This document shows positions 16,333-24,308 of a stretch of DNA of 38,488 nucleotides, one piece after another (position 1 is the stretch's first letter; the number at the start of each line of letters is the position of its first letter). The stretch covers positions 1 through 38,488 of the forward strand of contig NZ_VTTM01000022.1 in assembly GCF_008364795.1 (NCBI RefSeq), in the 5' to 3' direction. Under the pieces are notes generated by a model that saw only the letters and a list, made by a program, of their open reading frames with translations, was not told where the DNA came from and searched no databases. A program made the position numbers and the translations under genes. Origin of the DNA: Azospirillum oryzae (GTDB lineage: Bacteria; Pseudomonadota; Alphaproteobacteria; Azospirillales; Azospirillaceae).

Positions 16333-17370
16333 TCACGCCGCGCCGGGGACGCCCTTCGAGGTCGAGTATTCGAAGTGCAGCGCCTCGCCGGGATAGACCA
16401 GCGGGCGTATGGCGTGGGCGGCTTGCGCTGCTTCGGCGAAGCCGCAGAGGATCAGCTTCAGCTTGCCGGGATATGTCGCGATGTCGCCGATGGCGAAGAC
16501 GCCCGGAACGTTGGTGGCGCAACCGGGCTGCGCCACCGCGATGTGGCTGCGCTCCAGGTCCAGGCCCCAGTCGGCGATGGGCCCGAGATTCATCGACAGG
16601 CCGAAGAAGGCGAGCAGGGCGTCGGCCGGCAGCGCCTTTTCCTCGCCGTCCAGCGTGGCGACGCGCACGGCGGTCAGCTGGCCGTTCTCGCCGTCCAGGC
16701 CGGAGAGCTGATAGGGCACCACCATCTCGACCCGCCCCTCGCGCACCAGGGCGTCCATGCGGGCGACGCTTTCGGGCGCAGCGCGGAACTTCGGCCGGCG
16801 GTGGACGACATAGACGCGCTCCGCCACGTCGGCCAGCGAGATGGCCCAGTCGACCGCGCTGTCGCCGCCGCCGGCGATCACCACCTTCTTGCCGGCGAAG
16901 TCCTGGCGGCGGCGCACCATGTAGAAGACCGACTTGCCCTCATACGCCTCCAGCCCGTCGAGCGGCGGGCGGTTGGGGCCGAAGGCGCCGCTGCCGGCGG
17001 CGATGATGACCGCCTGGGCGTCGATCTTCGTGCCGATGCTGGTCTCCACCAGCCAGCGCCCGCTGTCCTGGCGGGTCAGCTTCTCCACCTGCTGGCCCAG
17101 GTGATAGGTGGGCGAGAAGGGGGCGGCCTGTTCCGCCAGCCGGTCGATCAGGTCGGCCGCCTCGATGGAGGGATGGGCCGGGATGTCGTAGATCGGCTTT
17201 TCCGGGTAGAGCGCCGTGCACTGGCCGCCGACCATGTCCAGCGCGTCCACCACATGGCAGCGCATCTTCAGCATGCCGCATTCGAACACTGCGAACAGCC
17301 CGACGGGGCCGGCGCCGACGATGACGACATCGGTGGTGAGGACATCGTGGCTGGAGGCGGTCTGCGACAT
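16333..17370 (-). CDS. Ferredoxin/flavodoxin--NADP(+) reductase, thioredoxin-reductase-like type
   Basis: A 345-residue FAD protein that exchanges electrons between NADPH and ferredoxin or flavodoxin. The FAD-binding GAGPVG is at 19-24, the NADPH-binding GGGDSA at 167-172, and the second FAD motif GVFAIGDIATYPGKLKLI is near the C-terminus. It resembles thioredoxin reductase but has no CxxC redox pair before GGGDSAVDWA, which marks the YumC-type ferredoxin-NADP reductases. The ATG at 17370 (MSQTASSHDVLTTDVVIVGAG) has AAGGA upstream; the much longer in-frame extension to 18342 crosses other genes and is rejected. It is convergent with the DivL-like gene and divergent from the 139-residue protein gene. 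The ferredoxin partner is not in the window. Confidence 0.93.
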   Translation of the reverse strand: MSQTASSHDVLTTDVVIVGAGPVGLFAVFECGMLKMRCHVVDALDMVGGQCTALYPEKPIYDIPAHPSIEAADLIDRLAEQAAPFSPTYHLGQQVEKLTRQDSGRWLVETSIGTKIDAQAVIIAAGSGAFGPNRPPLDGLEAYEGKSVFYMVRRRQDFAGKKVVIAGGGDSAVDWAISLADVAERVYVVHRRPKFRAAPESVARMDALVREGRVEMVVPYQLSGLDGENGQLTAVRVATLDGEEKALPADALLAFFGLSMNLGPIADWGLDLERSHIAVAQPGCATNVPGVFAIGDIATYPGKLKLILCGFAEAAQAAHAIRPLVYPGEALHFEYSTSKGVPGAA

Positions 17371-17540
17371 GAAAGCCAATTCCTTGAGACGGGGTGCCGG
17401 TTGGAGGATGATGCGGAGGGGTCGGCGAACGGTCCTTCCATTGTCCGCATTTCCCGGCCGGGTCAACCCCCCGCAAGGGGAAAGCGGTCCTGTGTCGCGT
17501 GCGAGGCGGGGCGGCTGACCGTCGAGGTCGAGCAACAATT

Positions 17541-17560
17541 TCGCATAAATTCGCTTAAAT
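17541..17560. promoter_or_regulatory. AT-rich tandem direct repeat in a divergent promoter region
   Basis: TCGCATAAAT and TCGCTTAAAT stand head to tail in the 288-bp gap between the reductase (minus) and the 139-residue protein gene (plus). It is an A+T island in very G+C-rich DNA. It may be a pair of half-sites for a regulator or overlapping -10 elements. No well-spaced -35/-10 pair is clear. The rest of the gap shows nothing else. Confidence 0.4.
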
Positions 17561-17658
17561 TTGTCGATTGCACGCGGCGGTGGCGAGGCGGAAAGTGAAG
17601 GTCGGCGGCGGATGGCCGGGCTTTCCTTGCCTGGAGGCCGGTCGGGTGGAGGCCCGGA

Positions 17659-18078
17659 ATGAAGGAACTTCGGTGTCTGGTCTTCACCGACCAGGAAGTG
17701 GTGCGGGCCGTACTGGACCGGCGGCGGCGGGTGAAGGACACATTGCCGGTCGGTACCGTGTCCAGGATCGTCTATCACCGCAACGAGGGGCCGGAGCAGG
17801 AGGGCATCGAAACCCGCCTGAGCATCACCGACGACGACGGCGCGGTGACCGAGCTGGCGCTGGCCGACACCGAGGTGACGGCGGCGCTGGTCGGTTATTG
17901 CATGGGCCGGCGCATCCCCCTGCCGGTGGCGTCCGACAAGATGCTGCACCTGATCAACGGCGCGCTGACGCTGATGATCACCATGAACTTCAACAAGGCG
18001 CCGCGGCTGGTGGTGGCCGGCGCGGCGGAGGGGGCGGCGGCAGACCGGATGTCGCCCAAGCGGCGGATCGGCCGCTGA
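17659..18078 (+). CDS. Uncharacterized 139-residue protein
   Basis: I do not recognise this family. The product starts MKELRCLVFTDQEVVRAVLD and looks soluble, with mixed alpha/beta character and no signal peptide or membrane helix. The middle is acidic (ITDDDGAVTELALADTEV), and the C-terminus is basic (SPKRRIGR). A short hydrophobic stretch (LINGALTLMITMNF, about 98-111) may be a buried helix or strand. GGAGG at good spacing precedes the ATG, and codon use matches its neighbours, supporting a real gene. It lies 55 bp upstream of tsaE on the same strand and may be the first gene of the tsaE-amgK-murU operon. Confidence 0.8.
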   Translation: MKELRCLVFTDQEVVRAVLDRRRRVKDTLPVGTVSRIVYHRNEGPEQEGIETRLSITDDDGAVTELALADTEVTAALVGYCMGRRIPLPVASDKMLHLINGALTLMITMNFNKAPRLVVAGAAEGAAADRMSPKRRIGR

Positions 18079-18133
18079 CCCACCCTTCTTTCCGGCTTGC
18101 GGGCGGGCGGCGGCTTCGCACAGTATCCGCGCC

Positions 18134-18616
18134 ATGTCGGACACTCCCCACCATACCGTCACCCTCCCGCTGCCGGATGAGGCCGCCACCGCGGCGCTGG
18201 GCCGCCGGCTGGGCGTCCTGCTGCGGCCGGGCGACCTCGTGGCTCTGCGCGGCGATCTCGGCGCCGGCAAGTCGGCGCTGTCGCGGGCCTTGATCCGCAG
18301 CGTCACCCATGAGGACGCCGAGGTGCCGTCCCCCACCTTCACCCTGGTGCAGACCTACGACACCGCGATCGGCCCGGTCTGGCATTTCGACCTCTACCGC
18401 CTGTCGGGTCCGGACGAGGTGTATGAGCTGGGCTGGGAAGACGCGCGGGCCGAGGCGGTGGCGCTGGTCGAATGGCCGGACCGGCTGGGTCCGCTGCTGC
18501 CGCCCGACCGGATCGAGGTGACGATGGAGCATGACGGCCCCGACGCCCGCCGCGCCACGCTGACCGGCCATGGCGCGCTGGCGGCACGGGTGGCCGCCGC
18601 CGACTGGACACTGTGA
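18134..18616 (+). CDS. tsaE: tRNA threonylcarbamoyladenosine biosynthesis ATPase TsaE
   Basis: Small ATPase that works with TsaB and TsaD to make the t6A base at position 37 of ANN-decoding tRNAs. The 160-residue protein has Walker A GDLGAGKS (40-47), the SPTFTLVQTY switch segment (about 71-80) and the family signature WHFDLYRL (about 92-99). Length is typical. Its TGA overlaps the ATG of the next gene by one base (TGATG), so translation is probably coupled to amgK. Confidence 0.96.
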   Translation: MSDTPHHTVTLPLPDEAATAALGRRLGVLLRPGDLVALRGDLGAGKSALSRALIRSVTHEDAEVPSPTFTLVQTYDTAIGPVWHFDLYRLSGPDEVYELGWEDARAEAVALVEWPDRLGPLLPPDRIEVTMEHDGPDARRATLTGHGALAARVAAADWTL

Positions 18617-19656
18617 TGGCTCCTGTCATGTCCGTCGTTTCTGCCGCGCGGGAAGACGAGATCGCCGCCTTCCTCGCTGCCAACGGCCTGTCCGATGCAG
18701 CACGGGAGCCGCTGGCCGGCGATGCCTCCGCCCGCCGGTATGAGCGCCTTCGCAAGGCGGATGGCGGCACGCTGATCCTGGTGGACACGCCCGCCCCCGC
18801 CGACGATCTCGTGCCCTTCATCGCCATCGGCGCCGAACTGGCGGCCATCGGCCTGTCCGTCCCCACCGTGCTTGCCTCCGATGTGGAACGCGGCTTGGCG
18901 ATCCAGGAAGATTTCGGAAGCGAAACATTCTCCCGCCTGCTGGCCGACGCTGCCGATCCGCAACCGCTCTATCAGATGGCGACCGACGCGCTGATCGTCA
19001 TCCACCGCGGCTGGCCGGACGGGGCGGCGCGGCGGCTGGCCCTACCCGTCTACGATCCGGCGCTGTTCATCGCGCAGACCCGGCTGTTCATCGACGCCTA
19101 TGTGCCGGTGGTTTTGGGTAAGACCTTAAGCGATGAGGATCGTTCCGATTTCGATATGGCTTGGCGGACAGTGCTGGAGCCGGTCTGCGCCGTCGCGCCG
19201 TCGCTTCTGCTGCGCGACTATCACGTCGACAACCTGATGCGGCTGGATCGGCCGGGGGTGAAGGCCGCCGGGCTGATCGACTTCCAGAGCGCCGGCTGGG
19301 GGCCGCGGGCCTACGATCTGGTCTCCTTGCTGGAGGACGCGCGGCGCGACGTGGCGCCCGATCTGGCCGAGGCGATGGTCGCGCGTTATCTCGCCGCTTT
19401 CCCCGACACCGATGCCGCCGCCTTCCGCCGTGCCATGGCGGTGCTGGGGGCGGCGCGCCACACGCGGATCGTCGCCATCTTCGTCCGTCTGGCGCTGAGC
19501 CAGGGGCGGCGGTCCTACCTTGTCCATCTGCCGCGGGTCTGGCGCCTGCTGGAGGCCCAGTTGGCGAAGCCGGAGTTGGCGCCGGTCGCCGCGTGGTTCG
19601 ACCGCCATCTGCCGCCCGAGGCGCGTGCCGCCTTCGTCGTTCCGGAGACGATCTGA
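18616..19656 (+). CDS. amgK: N-acetylmuramate / N-acetylglucosamine kinase, APH-like
   Basis: Aminoglycoside-phosphotransferase-fold kinase that phosphorylates the anomeric hydroxyl of MurNAc or GlcNAc recovered from peptidoglycan. The 346-residue protein has the catalytic loop RDYHVDNL with Asp201 and Asn206, and the metal-binding LIDFQSA with Asp222. AmgK identity rests on these motifs and on the next gene, murU, one base downstream. The pair is known in pseudomonads and others to bypass de novo UDP-MurNAc synthesis. The chosen ATG overlaps the tsaE stop; an internal ATG at 18628 and a GTG at 18613 are alternatives. Confidence 0.9.
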   Translation: MAPVMSVVSAAREDEIAAFLAANGLSDAAREPLAGDASARRYERLRKADGGTLILVDTPAPADDLVPFIAIGAELAAIGLSVPTVLASDVERGLAIQEDFGSETFSRLLADAADPQPLYQMATDALIVIHRGWPDGAARRLALPVYDPALFIAQTRLFIDAYVPVVLGKTLSDEDRSDFDMAWRTVLEPVCAVAPSLLLRDYHVDNLMRLDRPGVKAAGLIDFQSAGWGPRAYDLVSLLEDARRDVAPDLAEAMVARYLAAFPDTDAAAFRRAMAVLGAARHTRIVAIFVRLALSQGRRSYLVHLPRVWRLLEAQLAKPELAPVAAWFDRHLPPEARAAFVVPETI

Positions 19657-19657
19657 G

Positions 19658-20410
19658 ATGACCGTGACCATTCCCGATACCGCGCCCCAGATTGCGATGG
19701 TGCTCGCCGCCGGCCAGGGCCTGCGCATGCGCCCGCTGACCGACCACATGCCGAAGCCGCTGATCCCGGTGCTGGGCAAGCCGATGCTGGACCATGCGCT
19801 GGACCGGCTGGCTGCGGCCGGCGTCGGCCGGGCGGTGGTCAACAGCCACTATCTGGGCGCCATGATCGGCGATCATCTGAAGGGCCGGACATCCCCCGCC
19901 ATCACCCTGTCGCCGGAGGACACGCTGCTGGAGACCGGCGGTGGGGTGAAGAAGGCCCTGCCCCATCTGGGTACGGCGCCGGTCTATACGGTGAATGCCG
20001 ACATCTTCTGGCTGGACGGGCCGGTGCCGGCCCTGCGCCGCCTCGCCGCGCACTGGAACCCGGCGGAGATGGATGCGCTGCTCCTGCTGATGGCGACGAC
20101 CAAGTCGGTCGGCTATGACGGGCTCGGCGACTATCACATGGACCCGCTGGGCGGCCTGACCCGTCGCGGCGAGCGCGAGCTGGCGCCCTTCGTCTATGCC
20201 GGGGTGCAGATCGTCAAACCGGAACTGTTCGCGGCGGACACGCCGGACGGCGCCTTCTCCACCAACCTGATCTGGGACCGCGCGCAGCAGGCGGGGCGGC
20301 TGTTCGGCCTTGCCCATGACGGCCTGTGGTTCCACATCGGCACGCCCGCCGGACTTCGGGAAGCGGAGGATCTGCTGGCCATCGGCGGCGTGCGGGCGGT
20401 GGCGCATTGA
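19658..20410 (+). CDS. murU: N-acetylmuramate alpha-1-phosphate uridylyltransferase
   Basis: Sugar-1-phosphate nucleotidyltransferase of 250 residues, expected to convert MurNAc-1-phosphate and UTP to UDP-MurNAc in the recycling pathway begun by AmgK. The signature LAAGQGLRMRPLT (16-28) is followed by the lysine of MPKPLIPV (Lys33), and the metal-binding Asp115 is in VNADIFW. It begins one base after the amgK stop (TGAGATG), a strong operon sign. Sequence alone could also fit another hexose-1-phosphate nucleotidyltransferase; pairing with amgK is the main reason for the MurU call. It ends with a normal C-terminus. Confidence 0.92.
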   Translation: MTVTIPDTAPQIAMVLAAGQGLRMRPLTDHMPKPLIPVLGKPMLDHALDRLAAAGVGRAVVNSHYLGAMIGDHLKGRTSPAITLSPEDTLLETGGGVKKALPHLGTAPVYTVNADIFWLDGPVPALRRLAAHWNPAEMDALLLLMATTKSVGYDGLGDYHMDPLGGLTRRGERELAPFVYAGVQIVKPELFAADTPDGAFSTNLIWDRAQQAGRLFGLAHDGLWFHIGTPAGLREAEDLLAIGGVRAVAH

Positions 20411-20424
20411 GGGCTGGGCTGCGA

Positions 20425-20449
20425 TATACTCAAGCCGAGCTATACTCAA
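20425..20449 (+). promoter_or_regulatory. TATACTCAA direct repeat upstream of addB
   Basis: TATACTCAA occurs at 20425-20433 and 20441-20449 in the 70-bp murU-addB gap. Each contains a -10-like TATACT. No good -35 is visible at the right distance. It may be a promoter with two start sites or a regulator site for addB. Confidence 0.35.
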
Positions 20450-20480
20450 CGGGAAGTAGCCCGCCCTTGGAACTGATCGC

Positions 20481-23450
20481 ATGTCCATGACCCACCCCAA
20501 AGTCTACAGCATCCCCGCAGGTGCGCCCTTCGTCGACATGCTGGCGGCGGGCATCATGGAGCGGGTGGGCGGCGACCCGATGGCGCTGGCCGGGGTCACC
20601 GTGCTGCTGCCGACGCGGCGCGCCTGCCGGGCGCTGCAGGCGGCTTTCCTGCGGCGCTCCGGCGGGCAGCCGACGCTGCTGCCGCGGATGGCGCCGCTTG
20701 GCGAACTCGACGCCGGCGACCTCAGCCTGACCGAGGAGGAGCTGCCCGACGTCCCGCTCGACCTGCCGGAGGCGATCTCGCCGCTGAATCGGCAGATGAC
20801 GCTGGCGCGGCTGATCCTGGGCGCCGACGGGCTGTCGGCGACCACGGCGCAAGCGGTGCGGCTGGGCGCCGACCTTGGCCGGCTGATCGACGCGGTGTGG
20901 ACCGAGCGCGCCGGGTTCGAGAAGCTCGAGTCGCTGGTGCCGGAGGATTATGCCGAGCATTGGCAGGTCACCCTGAAATTCCTGCGCATCATCACCGAGG
21001 TGTGGCCCGCCATCCTCGAGTCGACCGGGGAGACCGACCCGGCCAAGCGCCGCAATCTGGCGCTGGAGACACAGGCCGCTCTCTGGCAGGCGGCCCCGCC
21101 GCCGGGCATGGTGATCGCCGCCGGCTCCACCGGTTCCATCGCCGCGACGACGGAACTGCTGGCGGTCATCGCCCGGCTGCCTAAGGGGGCGGTGGTGCTG
21201 CCCGGCCTCGACACCGGGGCCGACGACACGATCTGGGACGCCATCGCAGAAGACGAATCCCACCCGCAGCATGGCCTGTCGCAGCTGATCCGCCTGCTGG
21301 GCGTTACCCGCGACGAGGTGCGGCCCTGGACCGACGCGACCGAGCCGCGCGGCGCCCGCGCCCGCCTGATCGCGGAGGCGATGCGTCCGGCGGCGACCAC
21401 CGAGGGCTGGCGCGAGCTGTCCGGGGTGGATGCCTCGGCGCTGGATGGGCTGACCCGCATCGACGCCGCCACGTCAGAGGAAGAGGCGCAGGTCATCGCG
21501 CTGCTGATGCGCCATGCGCTGGAAACGCCGACCAAGACCGCCGCCCTCATCACCCCCGACCGCAACCTGGGCCGCCGGGTCGCCATGGCGCTGGCGCGCT
21601 GGGGCATCCTGGTCAACGACTCGGGCGGCCAGCCGCTCGCCCACACCGCGGTCGGCACCTATCTGCGGCTGACGGCGGAGTTGGTGGCGAGCCGCGTCCA
21701 TCCGCTGGCCCTGCTGGCGCTGGCCAAGCACCCGATGGCGGCGGGCGGCCGCGACTCAGGAGATTTCCGCGCCGCCGCCCGCGCGTTGGAGCGCGTCGTG
21801 CTGCGCGGCCCGCGCCCGGCCGAGGGGTTCGACGGCGTGCTGGCGGCGCTGGAGCAGGCCGAGCGCTTCGACCATGAGGAGCAGCAGGAGTTCCTGCGCG
21901 GCTGGCTGGTCGATATCGGCCAGCGCGCCGCCCCCTTCCTGGAGGCGCTGACCACCGACACGCCGCTGGCCGACCTCGTGCGCGCCCATGTCGCCTTCTG
22001 CGAATCGCTGGCCGCCGACGACGAGTTGACCGGGGCGGAGCGGCTGTGGCGGCAGGACGACGGCGAGGAGGCGGCGCGCTTCGTCCATGATCTGCTCGAC
22101 GCGGCGGAAGGCTTCCCGGCGATCCCGGCCAAGGATTACCCGGCGCTGCTCGATGCGCTGATGAGCGCGCGGGCGGTGCGCCCCCGTTACGGCCTGCACC
22201 CGCGCCTGTTCATCCTGGGTCCGATGGAGGCGCGCCTCCAGCATCTCGACCTGACCATCCTGGGCGGGCTGAACGAGGGGACCTGGCCGCCGGCGGCATC
22301 CGCCGATCCATGGATGTCGCGGCCGATGCGACGCGATTTCGGCCTGCCCAGCCCGGAACGGCTGGTCGGCATGTCGGCCCACGACTTCGCCCACGCCTGC
22401 GGCGCGCCGGAGGTGGTGCTGACCCGCGCGGCGCGGGTGGAGGGCACGCCGACGGTGCCGTCGCGCTGGCTGCTGCGGCTGGAAACCGTGCTGAAGGCGG
22501 TGGATCTGGACGGTGTGATCGAGGAGCGCGGCGCCTGCTGGCTCGGCTGGGCGCGCGGGCTGGACGAGCCGGACCGGGTGCAGCCGGTGGCGGCACCCGA
22601 ACCGCGCCCGCCGCTGACCGCCCGTCCGCGCAAGCTGTCGGTGACGGCGGTGGAAACCTGGATGCGCGATCCTTACGCCATCTATGCGCGCTACACCCTG
22701 GATCTGAACAAGCTCGACCCCATCGCCGCCGATCCGGGAGCGTCCGACCGTGGGCAGATCATCCACGATACGCTCGACGCCTTCGTTCGCGAATATCCGG
22801 GGCCGCTGCCTCCCGACGCGCTCGACCGGCTGATCGCGCTTGGGCGGGAGCGCTTCGGCCCGCTGCTGCGCAGCCATCCCGACGTCTGGGCCTTCTGGTG
22901 GCCGCGATTCGAGCGGGTGGCCGGCTGGTTCGTCGATCTGGAGCGCGAGCGCCGGCCCCGCCTCCGCCCGCTGGCGACCGAGGTGCCGGGCCGGCTGGAG
23001 CTGTCCGGCCCCGGCGGCCCCTTCACCCTGACCGCCAAGGCCGACCGCATCGACCGTGGTCCCGACGGGCTGGTGGTGATCGACTACAAGACCGGCACCC
23101 CGCCGAGCACGCGCGAGATCGAGCTTGGCTTCGCCCCTCAGCTGCCGCTGGAGGCCGCCATCGCGGCGGCGGGCGGGTTCAGCGGGGTGGACAAGGGCGC
23201 GGTGGCCGAGCTGACCTTCTGGCGCCTGTCCGGCGGCGACCCGGCCGGCGAGGAGAAGCCGGTGAAGGGCGACCCGGCGGCATTGGGCGAGGAGGCGCGG
23301 GCCGGGCTGGAGGCGCTGATCGCGCAGTTCGACAACCCGAACACGCCCTACCGCTCGCGTCCAAGGCCGGCCATGGCGCCGCGCTATACCGACTACGCCC
23401 ATCTCGCCCGCGTCCAGGAATGGTCGTCGGGCGGCGGGGAGGGAGAGTAA
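20481..23450 (+). CDS. addB: Double-strand break repair protein AddB
   Basis: Subunit of the AddAB helicase-nuclease, the alphaproteobacterial and Gram-positive counterpart of RecBCD. It resects double-strand ends and helps load RecA. The 989-residue protein has a helicase-like N-terminal region that is degenerate, as in alphaproteobacterial AddB. A C-terminal PD-(D/E)XK nuclease domain has KADRID followed by Asp868 and Lys870 in VVIDYKTGTPPS, and the QLPLEA motif. The ATG at 20481 (MSMTHPKVYSIPAG) has a weak GGAA upstream; the ATG two codons later is an alternative. addA normally follows directly but here lies about 860 bp downstream, beyond a toxin-antitoxin module. Confidence 0.96.
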   Translation: MSMTHPKVYSIPAGAPFVDMLAAGIMERVGGDPMALAGVTVLLPTRRACRALQAAFLRRSGGQPTLLPRMAPLGELDAGDLSLTEEELPDVPLDLPEAISPLNRQMTLARLILGADGLSATTAQAVRLGADLGRLIDAVWTERAGFEKLESLVPEDYAEHWQVTLKFLRIITEVWPAILESTGETDPAKRRNLALETQAALWQAAPPPGMVIAAGSTGSIAATTELLAVIARLPKGAVVLPGLDTGADDTIWDAIAEDESHPQHGLSQLIRLLGVTRDEVRPWTDATEPRGARARLIAEAMRPAATTEGWRELSGVDASALDGLTRIDAATSEEEAQVIALLMRHALETPTKTAALITPDRNLGRRVAMALARWGILVNDSGGQPLAHTAVGTYLRLTAELVASRVHPLALLALAKHPMAAGGRDSGDFRAAARALERVVLRGPRPAEGFDGVLAALEQAERFDHEEQQEFLRGWLVDIGQRAAPFLEALTTDTPLADLVRAHVAFCESLAADDELTGAERLWRQDDGEEAARFVHDLLDAAEGFPAIPAKDYPALLDALMSARAVRPRYGLHPRLFILGPMEARLQHLDLTILGGLNEGTWPPAASADPWMSRPMRRDFGLPSPERLVGMSAHDFAHACGAPEVVLTRAARVEGTPTVPSRWLLRLETVLKAVDLDGVIEERGACWLGWARGLDEPDRVQPVAAPEPRPPLTARPRKLSVTAVETWMRDPYAIYARYTLDLNKLDPIAADPGASDRGQIIHDTLDAFVREYPGPLPPDALDRLIALGRERFGPLLRSHPDVWAFWWPRFERVAGWFVDLERERRPRLRPLATEVPGRLELSGPGGPFTLTAKADRIDRGPDGLVVIDYKTGTPPSTREIELGFAPQLPLEAAIAAAGGFSGVDKGAVAELTFWRLSGGDPAGEEKPVKGDPAALGEEARAGLEALIAQFDNPNTPYRSRPRPAMAPRYTDYAHLARVQEWSSGGGEGE

Positions 23451-23615
23451 GTCATCAATAAATCAACCTGAAGATTGCAGTCTCCTTCCCGGTTCCATAC
23501 ACTTGCACGTGGTCTTTCAATTTCCGGCAACACATCGACCGGACCGGGGGGACGGAGTAAGGCATCTCATGACCGACCGTGACGGCGTCAGAGAGGTTGC
23601 CGCAACCCGATTTAT

Positions 23616-23666
23616 CGTACCCCCATAAAATCTCTTGTTGCCGGGATTTTGCGGGGGTACGATAAT
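23616..23666 (+). promoter_or_regulatory. Inverted-repeat operator with embedded promoter for brnT-brnA
   Basis: CGTACCCCCATAAAATC (23616-23632) and GATTTTGCGGGGGTACG (23645-23661) are inverted copies matching at 15 of 17 positions, around a 12-nt spacer. A promoter fits inside: TTGCCG (23638-23643), a 17-bp spacer and GATAAT (23661-23666). BrnA antitoxins repress their own promoter by binding inverted repeats, so this is a likely autoregulatory operator. It could also fold as a transcribed hairpin protecting the downstream unit from addB read-through. Confidence 0.65.
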
Positions 23667-23670
23667 TCTC

Positions 23671-23964
23671 CTGAAGATTACATTCGATCCCGCCAAGCGT
23701 GACCGGACCCTGTGTGAGCGTGGCCTCGACTTCGCCGACTCGGCCGAGGTTTTCGCTGGCCGAACGATCGATATTCCGGACGAGCGGTTCGACTATGGCG
23801 AGACCCGCATCATATCGGTCGGGCATCTGCGACGGCGGATGGTGATCGTGGTCTGGACGCAGGCGGAAGACGCTCGCCGCATCATTTCGATGAGGAAGGC
23901 CACTGACCGGGAGCAAACGCGCTTTGGGCAGAGACTCTGTGATGAGCGACTTGGTGAAGGTTGA
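23671..23964 (+). CDS. brnT: BrnT family type II toxin
   Basis: RelE-fold ribonuclease toxin that inhibits translation. The product (KITFDPAKRDRTLCERGLDFADSAEVF...) matches BrnT along its length (about 97 residues), including the C-terminal RIISMRKATDRE signature. Start choice is uncertain. Alignment to the family points to the CTG at 23671, just before KITFDP. The only in-frame ATG/GTG/TTG starts nearby are TTGs at 23635 and 23638, inside the inverted repeat and upstream of the predicted transcription start, with no ribosome site. An ATG-to-CTG change may weaken toxin translation. G+C is lower than in addA or addB, suggesting acquisition. The antitoxin gene overlaps its 3' end. Confidence 0.85.
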   Translation: MKITFDPAKRDRTLCERGLDFADSAEVFAGRTIDIPDERFDYGETRIISVGHLRRRMVIVVWTQAEDARRIISMRKATDREQTRFGQRLCDERLGEG

Positions 23965-24211
23965 CGAACACGTCATCCAGCCTGAGGAATACGACGAAAT
24001 CCCGGAAATCACGGACGAGATGTTCGCACGCGGCACGGTGATGGACGGCGGCAAGCCGGCCCGTCGCGGCCGCCCGCCGGCCGATGCGCCCAAGGAAGCG
24101 ATCAAGCTACGGCTGGACGCCGACGTGCTGAAGCATTTCCGGGAAACCGGGCCGGGATGGCAGACCCGCATCAACGCCGCGCTGCGCCAAGTGGCTGGTC
24201 TGTCGAAGTGA
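23942..24211 (+). CDS. brnA: BrnA family antitoxin
   Basis: Antitoxin of 89 residues that binds and neutralises BrnT and, through a C-terminal ribbon-helix-helix-like domain, represses the operon. Residues about 46-85 (RRGRPPADAPKEAIKLRLDADVLKHF...INAALRQV) are the typical BrnA DNA-binding segment; the N-terminal acidic part (EEYDEIPEITDEMF) is the likely toxin contact. The ATG at 23942 (MSDLVKVDEH) lies 23 bp inside brnT, the usual overlapping order with the toxin first; a GTG one codon earlier and a TTG at 23924 are less likely. The gene ends 97 bp before addA. Confidence 0.88.
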   Translation: MSDLVKVDEHVIQPEEYDEIPEITDEMFARGTVMDGGKPARRGRPPADAPKEAIKLRLDADVLKHFRETGPGWQTRINAALRQVAGLSK

Positions 24212-24308
24212 CGGTTGGTCCGACCCGCTCACCTGATCTTTCGCCCTTGCCCTGGCCCCGGCATCTGGACCAGCATCCGGCCCTGCCCCGGCACCGGAAG
24301 CCCCGTTC

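Noticed and set aside
16333..17370. Thioredoxin reductase
   Set aside because: The fold matches, but no CxxC pair is present before the NADPH-binding motif, so the ferredoxin-NADP reductase assignment fits better.
23467..23679. CCTGAAGATT occurs at 23467 and 23670, flanking the addB-brnT gap, as a possible insertion scar
   Set aside because: Only 10 bp, not at both ends of the brnTA module, and one copy lies within brnT coding sequence. Chance or coding constraint is as likely.
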